Shown here: in pieces, positions 1-11,817 of the stretch
Position numbering within the stretch: the stretch's first letter is position 1
Layout of the letters: every line of letters starts with the position of its first letter
Source of the DNA: Glandiceps talaboti
Lineage: Eukaryota > Hemichordata > Enteropneusta > Spengelidae
Assembly: GCF_964340395.1 (NCBI RefSeq)
Contig: NC_135564.1
Location: forward strand, 23,665,387-23,729,386
Length of the DNA: 64,000 nt
Reading direction: 5' to 3'
Translations under genes and position numbers: made by a program
Notes under the pieces: generated by a model
Seen by the model: the letters and a program-made list of their open reading frames with translations, nothing else
Database searches by the model: none
Told to the model about the DNA's origin: nothing

Positions 1-303
1 TCCAGCAACAGATACCAGTAAGGTAAAGAAAGATGTTTATCATGTCTACATCGGGTATATTTCGAAGGTCCTCCTCCGTCCAACTTTTAATATTTCCATT
101 GTCGATTAGTTCTATCTTTTGATGCCCGACATCCACTATTCGTCTCGTCTCCTCTTCTGTTCTCTCAGAAAATCATCATTTTCCAGTGTTTCAAGACCAA
201 GGTTGACAGCATTTCTGGCGATATCTAGTAGATCGGCTTTCCTCGTTTTAGAAGTAATAATTTTCCGCTCTTTAATGAATGCACGGAGTTCATTTACGCC
301 CAT
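1..303 (-). pseudogene. 5' part of a SAP-like, probably transposon-derived protein gene, frame broken
   Basis: On the minus strand an ATG at 303-301 opens a 55-codon frame that ends at a TAG at 138-136. It begins MGVNELRAFIKERKII and continues with a basic, helical stretch. The spacing (LRAF-K-R...K-A-LL-IA) is what I expect of a SAP-like helix-loop-helix DNA-binding segment. Just upstream of the stop another frame is open to the window edge. It reads KIELIDNGNIKSWTEEDL and then an IPDVDMINIFLYL stretch, so one frameshift (or a small intron) probably splits one protein. A SAP-like start followed by a W-DL-IP-dIxxYL segment recalls transposon-derived proteins of marine invertebrates, some with a YqaJ-type nuclease; that is recollection, not demonstrated here. 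The rest lies outside the window. A host gene cannot be excluded. Confidence 0.33.
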
Positions 304-1673
304 TTAGTTGACAGCTTCATACATCGCCATACTATTAGATGCCATTATGAAAATTCTGGCCTTCACTTTGTCAGATATGGTGTGCCCTCTTGCGATACTT
401 TCCTGAGAAACTACCGGAAGTTCGATAACCGGCATATGCCGTATTGGCATAGACTCGCCAACATACAATCACACGACATGTGCTTCCACATGTACTCCTC
501 CCCGTTCGGGCCGGCCTTTGGTTACAGCGACTTGCTCCGAAGTCGAGCGACTACTACTATGTGGTAGCGATATACCAATCAAGTCTATTTTTTGTCTAGT
601 GATAAATTTGTTTGTCAATAACGTCTGTCGATATCAATATTATTTAAACTATCGTGAAAAATTGAAAGACGTTCTTATCGTGTTATTCGGAGTGAAATGA
701 ACGTCAACAGCAATTTACAGAGAGGCTGAGATATGTATATGTAAACAGGGGCACGTACGTCATGTCAGCAAAGACATGACTACCAAACACTAACTAATTT
801 GACAGAAGACATGTTTATTTGTACAAAACTGTTGAATCAAAATCATGATTTTACTATGTGTATTGAACTGAGATTGATGTAACACATACTGGGTGTTAGA
901 GTTTCTCTTTCGCTTCAAGTTCCAATCCAGAGCTTGTTGTTGGTACATGGTGTTGCATGTGGCATGTTTCTCTCTGATGGAGGTATCAGAGTCCTCGATG
1001 ACTTTTCCTTATTTTTCTTAGATGCTAACTCAGACAGAGCCTTCATGCTTGTTCTTACCTTCTCTATCTTACTTACTGAGCAAACCATTTTGATATAGAG
1101 TGGCGAATCTCGGTAAAATAATGATTTCTTTGAGCATTTAGTGTAAGCGTAGCATGTGGTATATGTTGCTAAAGAACTCGCTAGTGAAAGGAACTCTACT
1201 CATGCGCAGTGTAGTGTCTATTGTTTACGACCCCTTAGCCTAGCAACATAGTATTACATTTTGTAGAGGTTTGACACATGTCTTGCTTGATTGGTTTTCT
1301 ACACCAATTGATAATCTTAACATTTACTAGAGGGTCTTAACATGTCAGAATGCCAAACACACCAGTGAATGCGAGCAAAAGAGGTGTTGTAAAAAATGCT
1401 AAAAATACACGAAAAGTGTCATTTTTCACCCTTTGTATCCCTTTTTAAAAGCTTTTGATCTACATTGTTACTCATGGCAATGGAATGAAACCTTTTTTGG
1501 TCGATAAAACGTGACTATAACAAATTTCTCTTGGTGGTTTTTTGACGTAGCAGGTATAGTTCGACAACTAGGTGTCTCCAAAGTAGCACTCATTTTTTTA
1601 CCGAAATTTACAGTTTTAAAAGTTCATTTTAAAAAAAATGATGATGGATATCGACAAAAGTTGGAAAATTTTA
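304..1673. other. no gene recognised
   Basis: I see no convincing coding frame, RNA gene or terminal repeat here. Short open frames lack recognisable motifs. Base composition is ordinary AT-rich spacer. Confidence 0.5.
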
Positions 1674-1678
1674 TAAGG

Positions 1679-3982
1679 CAGTGTTCTCCCTGAACAAGGT
1701 AACAGGGGTGCCGCGCCCTCTTGTAAATTCTTGGCGCCCCATGTAAGTTTTGACGAAAAAAAAATGAATTGAATATTTTTTCAACAAACGGGGCAAAACG
1801 ATTTACTTCTCTCGCGGTTTCGCTACCTCATGGTCGCCATTTTGGAAAGTCAAATATCTCGGTAAAGAGGCTACTGTCACTGATGTCAAACTTCGTGCGA
1901 ATCACATTCACGCATACTTTCGTCAAACTTGTCATTCATTCTATAGCTTTCAAACAGTCAACATGTCTTTCCTCCGTCATTTAGCTCAATGAAGATCAGG
2001 AGGTACACGGAATATTTTACACGTCGGCCCTTTCCAGGGCGAACTTGAACTCAGATTGTGGGATTGTTTGCATGTAAACACACACTGTCTCGAGTTTACT
2101 GTACAAAAACAAAATGAAATGCGAAACTTTGAAAGGCTTGTGTTGTTCACTACTTAGATGATACTAAATAATATGTCACTAAAATGAACAAAATGGTACA
2201 TTCTAGTTCCTTAACTATTTATTGAATTGTAATTGAAACGAAAATGGGCTAATATTTTCGTACCCATCGAACTTACGGAGATATCGGGTGAGATGCGATG
2301 GCCTCAACACAGATAAACATGTGGTGTCAATGTTGGCGATTCCATTGTTCATGGATAGGTGGGCCGTGACAAAAGTCTCGGAACGGTCTGTTTTTACGTG
2401 TACACTAAATGTACTACAAAATCTATGGTTTTCAGAGTCGCTGTGTCTATGAATTGCTTCTCTTAATATAAAAACACGCAAGTAAGATTTTCCATGGCTA
2501 CGTCAGTATTGAAGTTGAACGCTAGGTTCCCCTCTGTCCCTTCCCTTTAGTTTAATAGTTCGGACGTTGCATGTGTCGTCATAGTACAATCTTTGACCTT
2601 TCAAAATCTTAGTGAGTTGTCGTAGCAGAAAGTTTTGTCGGATACCTGTCCCACTTGAAAACTATGTATTCCGATTCGTTTTATTTCATTTTCTTTTCAT
2701 TGACTTCATTACCACCCATAGTGACACGAAGCGGTTTCGCCTTCTTTCAAAAAAGACCTGTGCTAACTGAAGGTGCCATGCCGTATTGTCACCGACTATT
2801 TTTGTTTTCGTAAAAAAACCTGAACATGCTGAAGAGAACTATATCATGGCTAGGCATGTCTTACAGTGTGAGTTTTTTTTGACATGGGAGCGTGACGTAT
2901 TGAGTGTCCATTTGAACATGTGCAGCTGTGTTTGGCATGTACTATTAATTTTCCAGTTAGACACAACAATGGCAACAAAAATTGCAACATTAGTGTTGCG
3001 TCTTTTTTACATTGACTGTAACAGGGCCAGGGTACAAGTTCGTTAGTGGTCTATAATAATATTATGTATCAAAATAAAAACAATCGACTCTCACTCAGTA
3101 TAGTACGATCGCCAGTCGAGGGGTATGGCAAATGTAACAAAATTTGTTGCGGATAGGATACGGATCGTTCGATCAAATATGCATAAAATTAATTTCCATT
3201 GCGTACGGTATAATACGCATGGTTTAGCATCACCGCAAATACTGGTCCGTCATTCTGAGCAGTTCTCAAGTCCGGGAATTAAATGATAAATTTAATGAGA
3301 AGTCAACTAGAAAACAGTACATTTAGACAAATTGAATCACTATGGGAATATCAATAGATGGACCAAATCTGACACTGTTTACTTTGTACAAGCAGTCACC
3401 AATGGGGAAATTACAAAGACAGGAGAATTCTCACAGAAGTGAGACAAGTTACTCAGCTGTTATGCATAAAGGCAAAGTTATCTTCACCCTTATGTGTTTG
3501 ACTTTTGTTTGTTTTGGTAGTGGTATGGTGATGATGCAATGAAGCTCTTGAAAATGGATTTCGTTTTGTAGTAAACACTACAACTGTCCTGAAACATCTT
3601 GAAATTTGCTGCAATTTTTTACAGAAAGTTGAAGATTTTGTTTTGTTACTCTTTCAGCATTTGTGTTAAAAAAGCTATTTGAGTAACTATTTAGGACAAA
3701 CTATTAAAAAACTATTTTTTTGGCTAAATTCTGTCACTATTTAAACATTAAGATATCAAAACTCATTTTGAAACTTCAGTTGTGTTGAAATTCACATGAT
3801 TAAAGTGGGTTAAAATGGCTAAATAAAGTGCCACCAAAAGCCACCATTTCAAGCTGCAAATTGCAAAAGCACCTAGGCAGGAGGGGGGGGGACAACCCCC
3901 TCCTGACCACACCCCAAGTGTGCATTTGCTCCGCTCAGCAACAATTCCCCCCTCTTGTGACAAAATCCTGGGGAGAACACTG
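1679..3982 (+). mobile_element. hAT-like non-autonomous DNA transposon, copy A (2.3 kb)
   Basis: The ends are inverted: CAGTGTTCTCCC at 1679-1690 and its complement GGGAGAACACTG at 3971-3982. The direct repeat TAAGG flanks both sides (1674-1678 and 3983-3987), so the target duplication appears to be 5 bp. CAG...CTG ends are typical of hAT elements. The usual hAT duplication is 8 bp; 5-bp lineages (hAT5) are known. No transposase frame is visible, so it is non-autonomous. A close second copy starts at 32435 with the same left terminus. The core around 2300-2830 is also shared, inverted, with 31105-31560 and 19900-20470. Near the right end is a G-run hairpin (about 3878-3905). Confidence 0.75.
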
Positions 3983-3987
3983 TAAGG

Positions 3988-4459
3988 AATATATAAATGC
4001 AAAGAAAGGATTACAAGATCATGTAGTTTCCAAGATCGAAATGAAAATATTAAAAAAATATTTATTTTTCATATTTACTGGTGTCATATTTCATTAATTT
4101 TAAAGAAGCACAAAATAATATTACTCCTAAAACAATCATATCAAGAAAGATGTTTGCTGCAAGTTTGGTTGCAATATCTTTATTCTGACATTTTTTATGA
4201 TTTTTTTTTATACAACAAAGAAATGGGAGAAAAATATCCTTTACCGCTACCTTAAAGTGAGTTGTGTTCTCGCTTACACATGTCCATCCTATGTAATTTC
4301 TCAGACTTGGGGATATCTGATTTCATTCAAATGTGGTATGTGGTACAGTAATAAGGAAGTCAACGCCATAGTGCCATAGTCGCATTCAACTGAAAAATGG
4401 CCCATTGAATTTTGCTTTCTTGGCACCTTAGAGCGCTTTGTGGCTGGTTGAAGTTTTTT
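3988..4459. other. no gene recognised
   Basis: AT-rich spacer between the hAT-like element and the H4 element. No coding frame or repeat boundary is recognised. Confidence 0.45.
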
Positions 4460-6704
4460 TAGCTCCGCTGTTAGCGAAAGCTGAAAGCGTAGCTTTGGGT
4501 ATAGGTTGTATTAAGGTATAGAGTATAGGTGGAATCATTGGTGTCCGTCAAACTTTTATATTTTCATTATTTTCTCCGAAAGTGACAGTCAGAATTCTTC
4601 GATATTTGGTGTGCATGTTCCCTTGGGGGAGGCTATTCAGATTTGTTCATGCCAAGTTGATCTGTGTCATTTTCAATTTTTTATGATTTTTTTTTCAAAA
4701 AATGACATTTTCATCATCTCTTCGAAAACTTTTTATCAGATTGCTTTGATATCTGGTGTGTTGATGCACAGAGGGTAGCTTACTTAGCTTTGTTAATTTG
4801 AAATTAGCACGTCTTCATTTTTATTTTTTATGATTTTTTTTTTGTAATTTGAAAAAAAAATGAATATGTTAATGAGTATTATGACCGACGCCATATTGGA
4901 AATCAGTCGACGAGACTTTAAGTAAACTGCCACTTTTCAAAAGACACTATTGACGTCAAACAAGCAATGTAATATGTGCTATAGTCATAATTCTACGCAT
5001 TGGGCGCCCAAATGACAAGCGTTTGTTCGAAACAGAGTTGTAAACTTCAAACCCTTCTACATAATCAGCCAGTCCGCAACATCCTCATTTGCATACTCTA
5101 TCCTGATTTGACCAGAAGCTGAAGCTGACCTCATTTGACCGGGTGATTTTCCACAGCAAGTAACAACACAGGACGTTCTTGGTACTCACTAAAATCACAC
5201 TTCAGACCCACTATAAAAGTGTGATGTTTTCAGATAACATGTAACTTGTGATTAATTCTATATTGTCGTGCAATTTGGAGTGACAGTGAACCAGAATGAA
5301 GACAACTTGCGTAAGGAAGGCATGCCTAGGCATGCGGTTGAAGTTATGCAAGAGCAGTCTCACTGCCGACTGTGAATCGATCGACCAAACTTTGTTTATA
5401 GCCCGACAGTTCACATGTAAAGTTAAACGACATGAACATGTCTTGCCATTTCCAAAATGCAAATATTTGGCAAGTAAAAATAATTAAAATAATTACAACT
5501 TTAATTTGGCTTCAGACTTTGCATTGTTTTGCGTATCTTTCCCCATTTTACATGTAAATCCGAAAAGGTTCTCTTGAGTCATGTCAGTGATCATACAGGC
5601 ATTTGTTTCCCGAGTTATGTCTCAGAATATTTATATCAGAATACAATGAAATGTCGATAATATCGTTAATATTGACGTAGTCAGCCAACTATATATGAAA
5701 GGGGTAAAATTACACTTGTTTCTGTGATCGCGCAGGTTCACTCACTGCGAAAGAAAGTGTCTTATTCTTTCGCAGTGAGTGAACCTGCGCGAATTGTTGT
5801 TTTCGAGTGAAAACCCGTCTTGAATTGTTTAACTCCAACAAATGAAGACATGTCAAGTTATATTTTGAAAGTTGTATCGCTAGTGTGAGACGATTTTCTC
5901 ACGTACTAATAGTAGTATTAGTACTATCGAGGCTTACTTGGACTTGGACCTTACTCCAGTTCATCGGGAAGTTTAGCCAGTCCGATAATTCTTTCTGGTT
6001 TAGTTTACAACACTTTAGATCACGCAGATCTTGTTGTTGTGATGAAAAGAATTAAAAAAAAAGATCACTTCAACCATTTTGTTGTGTTTTCTTTGTGAAA
6101 GGTAATCGAACATGAACGAGTGTTACCACTGTAACGTATGGCTGAGAATGACTCTCTCTTCCGGGTACTTGGGATTGTCGCCGTACGGAAACTAAGATGG
6201 CGATTAATACATTTCTTCCCTATATATATCTCTACAACTAGTACAAGTTGAATGTTGTTGACTTGGTAAATTTGTTAGAAAATTGAAATTCAAATTGCCT
6301 CAAAATTGTTTTAGATCCCTAGTTTATTTCATTCATCATTAAAATTTCCCAGGGTTAAAGCTGTAAGACACTGGAATTATTTATAGCCAACCTCAAAATC
6401 CTCTTTTTTTCTTTTTCTTGTGTGCATTTCCCAGTCATTTTTTTTCTGAGATTTTGTGCAATTTTTCATAACAATAGATTTTTGTTATAAAATGCTGACT
6501 TATGGTATACAAGTACAATACATTACCAACTTCTGTGTAAAATGTGTTTTATAGTGAGACATCATATGAAACCAGTAACCACTTTATTAAATCGCTAAAA
6601 CAAAACTGCATAGTGAAGAACTAAACCACTTCTACATGTCACCTAAATAAAAAATTAAATTAAAAAAAAAACAGCGGAGCTATTCTGACCAATAGGTTGC
6701 TTGT
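4460..6704 (+). mobile_element. H4 element, Helentron/HINE-like non-autonomous
   Basis: It starts T|TAGCTCCGCTGTTAGCG at 4460. The first 12 bases (TAGCTCCGCTGT) return inverted as ACAGCGGAGCTA at 6671-6682. That inverted copy is followed by a short hairpin (CTATT ctgacc AATAG) and the end GGTTGCTTGT|T. A 5' terminal inverted repeat whose partner is subterminal at the 3' end, then a hairpin, then an end at a T is the same layout as H1, whose 3' end is also CTTGT|T. The 5' part (about 4540-4860) contains two diverged core units with the phrase 'gatatttggtgtg' or similar. No protein is encoded. Boundaries rest on this one copy, so internal secondary insertions are possible. Confidence 0.5.
5729..5791. 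repeat. perfect 27-bp inverted repeat, 9-nt loop
   Basis: Arms 5729-5755 and 5765-5791 are exact reverse complements. The arm starts CGCGCAGGTTCACTCACTGC, and the loop is AGTGTCTTA. The arms are GC-rich compared with the AT-rich surroundings. Transcribed from either strand it would form a strong RNA hairpin. It lies inside the H4 interval. No function can be assigned. Confidence 0.85.
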
Positions 6705-7425
6705 TATATATATTTGTGTCGGTATGCCAATACTAAAATGAATTTCGAGGTCCGGCTTTCAAGTTCGAGATACGTACGAAGCGAACATCGAGTAAAACTC
6801 ATGTCAGCCGTTTACATGTATGTGCTTCATACTGAGCAAGTCACTTTGTCTAATTTGAATACTTATATCTCGCTTCAAGTCTCCCCATGCTATTAGAATA
6901 CGCCGTTTAGGTGTAACCTTTTACTGGGTGTAGCAAAACCATTCTAGCCAATGAGAAAATGTCATATGTCATCTAGGTAATAATAACGTACTCTGATTCC
7001 TGTATCTCTACAACTTCTGATTGCCTCACATCGACAGGAACAGCTAGCGATCCGAGGCTTAAGGGGCGAAATCAACAGTTCATTGTTATATAAATTCCTT
7101 TAGTTTGGGGGGGTGGGGCGATTTTGCTTTCAATTGAATTTGTTTTGCACTCAAAAATATTGTGCTCACAAATCTTTTGCAAATGCAAAAATAAAGGTCA
7201 AATGGCGACAAAAAATTTAAAAAGTTATTCGCCACATTAAGGGACGTACATACAATGTTTTATACATTGTAACTTTTAGGTCTGTTAGCAAGATTTAACG
7301 TAACATCATGTTGTATCAAGTATCAAGGCATCACTGACCATTGTAAGTCAGAAATGGTTATACTGTGTTGAAAAGTCAGCATACATATCCATGTATGGGT
7401 CATGCCAAGCATTGGTTGAACTTTT
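6705..7425. other. no gene recognised
   Basis: Spacer with a G-run near 7087. No coding frame, tRNA or element end is recognised. Confidence 0.45.
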
Positions 7426-8253
7426 TAGTCCCCGCCGGACAAAGTCCGGGACGGGGACTTATGGATTGGGTTCCATCTGTCCGTGTGTCCGTGCATCCGT
7501 GCATCCGTCTGTCCGTCCGTCCGCAGCCGTTTCTTGGAGATGCCTGGACCGATTTTTTTCAAACTTGGTACAGGGGCAACATACAATGGCATACATATGC
7601 ACGTCAATTTGTTGTCATGATACGATCCAATATGGCCGCCTAGCAGCCATTTTGTTTGTGAATTTTCCATGTCCAAAGCCATAACTCAGACATACTTGAA
7701 CAGATCTCATTCAAAGTTGGTATTAGGACAGTGTTCTATGACATACATGTGCATATTCATTGTTGTTGTGATACGATCCAATATGGCCGCCTGGCAACCA
7801 TTTTGTTTGTGAATTTTCCATGTCCAAAGCCATAACTCAGACATGCTTGAACAGATCTCATTCAAAGTTGGTATTGGGACAGTATTCCATGACATACATG
7901 TGCATATTCATTTTCATCGTAATATAATCCAATGTGGCTGCCTGGCAGCCATTTTGTTTGAGATTTTTCTATGTCCAAAGCCATAACTCAGACATGCTTG
8001 AACAGATCTCATTTAAAGTTGGTATTAGGACTGTGTTCTATAACATACATCTGCTTATCCATTTTCATTGTGATACGATCCCCCCTACCCGACCAATCCT
8101 TTACTGTTGTATCCATGTTCCATGTCCAACAAGCAGACACAACATATCTAAGTCTGTTTGATGTAGGTTCACAAGTGTTGTTGCGTGATCAGAGTAGTGA
8201 TAATTCCTTAAAACCCAATCACAGCGGGAATTATGTCATTCTGAATGACTTGT
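7426..8253 (+). mobile_element. H1 element, copy 1 (Helentron/HINE-like)
   Basis: It begins T|TAGTCCCCGCCGG, and the first 35 bases form a hairpin: AGTCCCCG pairs with CGGGGACT, and CCGGAC with GTCCGG, around an AAA loop. A CCGT/CTGT-type microsatellite follows (7471-7524). Then come a conserved 'cttggagatgcctggaccga' segment and about 2.5 core units of roughly 180 bp containing 'ccatgtccaaagccataact'. The 3' tail has a diverged subterminal inverted repeat, a small hairpin (GTCATT...AATGAC) and the end GACTTGT|T. Open frames in the core are translations of the repeat and not genes. Confidence 0.75.
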
Positions 8254-8609
8254 TCAACTTGAAGTAACATTAATACGTGGCTAGACAATGGAAGTACCTT
8301 TTTGACATTTACATCGCCAATAAAACACTTTTGTTTTACATATTCTTTTTGGTCTGCAAGAACAGGAATATTCCTAAATGCCCAAGTTGAATAGGGAAAT
8401 CGCTCACGATGTATTCTCACATGGCAGTCGACCAGTCAGTGTCACATCTGTTTACATTTGCGACGTAAGTGATGAACATATTTAGTGATTCATAGCACAA
8501 ATTTCGTTACATAAAATGGCCTTTTTTCTTTCACTTTCTACTACAAATCTCACTTTACACTCGATCCATCCAGACTTTGACCAACCATCGTCATGTGAAT
8601 ATTGCACAA

Positions 8610-9829
8610 GTCCATGACCTCATCAATGCATTCCCATGTAAAATTGTATACATGTATGTTGATAAGAAATGTTCCTGAGTTGATACAAATGTTCTTATGA
8701 AATGTTCCTATGTTGATACAAATGTTTCTACGAGAAATGTTCATGTATTGATACAAATGTTTCTAAGAATACTTCTCAAAGGGTTGCCGACAGTCTGCAT
8801 TCTACTTTTGGTTCCGTCGACAATATTTATTCAACATCGCAAACTACAAAGGCATGTGAACAGTGCAATTCTGTCAAAATGTAAAACCTCATCAAAAAAG
8901 TTCAGTTTTTCTAGTCCGTTTGACGGCCCCACTATAATATCGGAATAGTCGACACCCATTGCACTAAAGAGGAGATTTATCGTGTAACTAGCATTTGATG
9001 CATGGCGTTGAATTTCCACCCTGCGCTGTCTAATTTCTGTGTGTCCAAAGCGACGATTTCCCATAGTGTGAATCACAGATGATTTGGCAAACCAGTGAAT
9101 CTGGTTCAAATTGTAATTGGATACGATTTCCATAAAATCAAGGGTACGTTACTCGACGGTGTTATCGATTCTGTCGCAAGACTAGAACTCTTCTTTCTAC
9201 CCATATTAGATATTTGCTGATCTAAACGGCACGTTTTCGACGGTAACACTTTGCCGATGATTAGATTTCTTTTAGTTTCATCGATGTAGACTTGGTTGTC
9301 TTATTTTACAGGATGGTATGTGCTGCTGTTGTTTGTTCACGTACGGTAGTCGAGGAGTAGTCGCTGAAAGTTCACCGGTTCACATAAACCAATGACAAAT
9401 GTATTATGCTGTTGTTTTTGACACTCCAAAAGCTTTAACAATTTCACTGTAGTATGAAAGGCGGTGATCAAAAATACTTTTTCGAACAGAAAATGCCATT
9501 GAAAATGCTTGTTCCATCGTGTTTGTGGAGACAAGTTTCCATGTTAGCCATGCTATTCATTCCAAAGTTTCTTACTCGACTACTATTAGGCAAATTGAAT
9601 CGAATAAAGAATCGCACCCTTTCGAACATGCTTGTCTCTCGGATACTTTGTATCCATATATCACCTGTATATTGTTGACATGATAGCATCGGCAACTTTG
9701 ATTATATGTCTACTGAGGAACATTTATATCAACATAGGAACATTTCATAAGAACATTTATATTAACTCATGAACATTTCTTATCAACATATGCAATTTTA
9801 CATTAGGGTATATTGATGAGTTCATGGAC
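8610..9829. mobile_element. foldback-type element with long inverted arms
   Basis: The left arm (8610 to about 8780) is the reverse complement of the right arm (about 9690-9829) over about 140-170 bp with some divergence. Each arm contains short tandem subrepeats of about 30-36 bp built on AATGTTCCTATGTTGATA. Long terminal inverted repeats with internal tandem repeats are the hallmark of foldback elements. The roughly 0.9-kb centre has no recognisable protein. Target duplication was not resolved. Confidence 0.6.
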
Positions 9830-10121
9830 ATTCAAAGTAAGTAACTTAGAAATATAATTATATCGAATGATATAAATGTAAGAGGTTTAATTTAGTTTGT
9901 AATTTGACATATACTAAATATGCTCAAATTCAGCTGACGAATCCACAACTCAGATTTTACGACCGGTGATTGTATGGCTAGCAACAGCTTGATAATACGC
10001 TGTGTGGAACGGTTTTACTTTGTCAATTTAGTCTTGTTATTCTCAAAATTTTTCGTGAGACAATCATGTTATCAGAAATATTAAGTAGTTCACAAACAAG
10101 CTGCATCAAAATCTTGTGTAC
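9830..10121. other. no gene recognised
   Basis: Spacer between the foldback element and the R6 repeat. Nothing is recognised. Confidence 0.4.
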
Positions 10122-10287
10122 TTCTCATGACAATCAAACTTTATTCTATATTTTAAATTGAAAGGTACTCTTGTACTGAACTAGGATGCTCTTGTTGGTA
10201 CATCTACATTAAAAATAGATTTGCTCATCCACGATCAAATTTAACTGTGAAGCAAAATTTATGTATCCCATTGTAATATTGTGTCAT

Positions 10288-10819
10288 TAGTCCCCGCCGG
10301 ATGTAGTCCAGACGGGGACTTATGGATTGGGTTCCGTCTGTCCGTGCGTTCGTCTGTGCGTCCGTCCAGAGCCGTTTCTTGGAGATGCCTTTACCAATTT
10401 TTTTCAAATTTGGTACAGGGGCAATATACTATGGCATACATATGCACGTCAATTTGTTTTATGATACGATCCAATATGGCCGCCTAGTAGCCATTTTGTT
10501 TGCGAATTTTCCATGTCCAAAGCCATAACTCAGACATGCTTAAACAGATCTCATTCAAAGTTGGTATAAGGATAGTGTTCTATACAATGTACATGTGCAT
10601 ATCGATTTTCGTCGTGATACAATCTGATATGGCTGCCTGGCAGCCATTTTGTTGGCGCAGTTTTCATGTCCAAAGCCATAACATGCTTGAACAGACTAGT
10701 GATATCAAAACAACCATATGAGGCCAAACAACCATAACCAGGTTTGAAAATGACAACATAAACTGCCAGTTCCTTAAAACCCAATCATAGCGGGGACTAT
10801 GTCATTTTCAATGACTTGT
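10288..10819 (+). mobile_element. H1 element, copy 2, with empty site in window
   Basis: A short H1 copy: 5' hairpin from TAGTCCCCGCCGG, CCGT/CTGT microsatellite, about 1.5 core units, the inverted GCGGGGACTA near 10791-10800, the GTCATT...AATGAC hairpin, and the end GACTTGT at 10819. Compared with the uninterrupted paralogue (gtgtcatt|cattcat at 13271-13284), host sequence resumes exactly after the element. There is no target duplication beyond the ambiguous T. Confidence 0.8.
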
Positions 10820-11021
10820 TCATTCATATAATAAAGAGTTGCAGAATAACTGGATTATTTCATTTACCACGAATGTAAAAAAAAAATCCAAATAAATTTA
10901 CAAAATAAAAACTCAATTCTATTTAGTGCAGAGATTGACAAGACAGTGGTATTGCTTAAAGAAATTTTTTTGATAGCTTAATCCTCTTTCTCTGTAACTT
11001 GTACTTGTGTACAGACAAATA

Positions 11022-11445
11022 CAGTGCAGCTCACATAAAGCATCACCTGAGTGCGTGCATCACAAAAGGATCATTCTTGCACAATTGGGGTGCTAACTAT
11101 GCATTGATGCACTGTTGTTGTTGCATCATCAAAGTATCTGCATGGAACAATGCTCGCATCTCTCATACAGAATAAACAGCACTTTATGCGCACATGCTTT
11201 GTGACTTAGTAATAATCATGTACTCTGCTATCCAGATTCAATGTTTATAATGAGATGCTGATGCATTGTTTACTTAGATGCACTGTTAATGAGATGCTCT
11301 GTGGACACCTCAAAGGTGCAAATTGAATGCTGTTTACATACACTAATCCCCAAGAGCATTGTTCATGAAGTTTTCCAGCATAATGCTTTGAAGATGCAAG
11401 CACAGTTCATGCACAATCTCCCATCATTATGCTTGATCTGTACTG
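11022..11445 (+). mobile_element. Tc1/mariner-like MITE, copy 1
   Basis: The ends are CAGTGCAGCTC (11022-11032) and GATCTGTACTG (11435-11445), which are inverted repeats with two mismatches. A TA dinucleotide flanks each side (11020-11021 and 11446-11447). The paralogous segment at 13463 has a single TA there, which is the empty site. CAGT termini with TA target duplication fit the Tc1/mariner group. No transposase frame is present. A truncated inverted copy lies at 51679-52004. Confidence 0.75.
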
Positions 11446-11575
11446 TACCCCTTGGGGAGAAAATGATTAAAAAAGATGTGATGAATTGGTTGATCTAATG
11501 TAGGAAGGAAGATTTATGTAAATTCAAATTTTAGCATCTACAATAGAAATATACAGTAAACTGGCAAAATTTATT

Positions 11576-11736
11576 GTGAGGTAACAAAACAGAGGTATAC
11601 AAACCTGTTTTATTGACTTCATTATTAGTATTCATGTAGTATATGTATGAAATCAATTTCCATTAAACACTCAGCCCCCACCCCCCTAAAACTAGTGGCA
11701 GCACTTACAACACTAGACGACAGGACCACCAATTTT
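11576..11736. other. spacer
   Basis: AT-rich spacer ahead of the H2 element. No feature is seen. Confidence 0.4.
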
Positions 11737-11783
11737 TAGCACAACTGAACTGAGGTTCAGTAGTGCTATAGGGATCGCCCGGC

Positions 11784-11817
<34 letters not shown>

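Larger units (their letters stand above)
10122..11575 (+). repeat. R6 duplicated segment, copy 1, carrying two insertions
   Basis: Three pieces of this interval match 13099-13560 in order: 10122-10287, 10820-11021 and 11446-11575. The breaks are filled by an H1 element (10288-10819) and a TA-flanked MITE (11022-11445). The second copy is uninterrupted at both points, so it serves as an empty-site reference. The nature of R6 itself is unknown; no coding frame runs through it. Confidence 0.75.
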
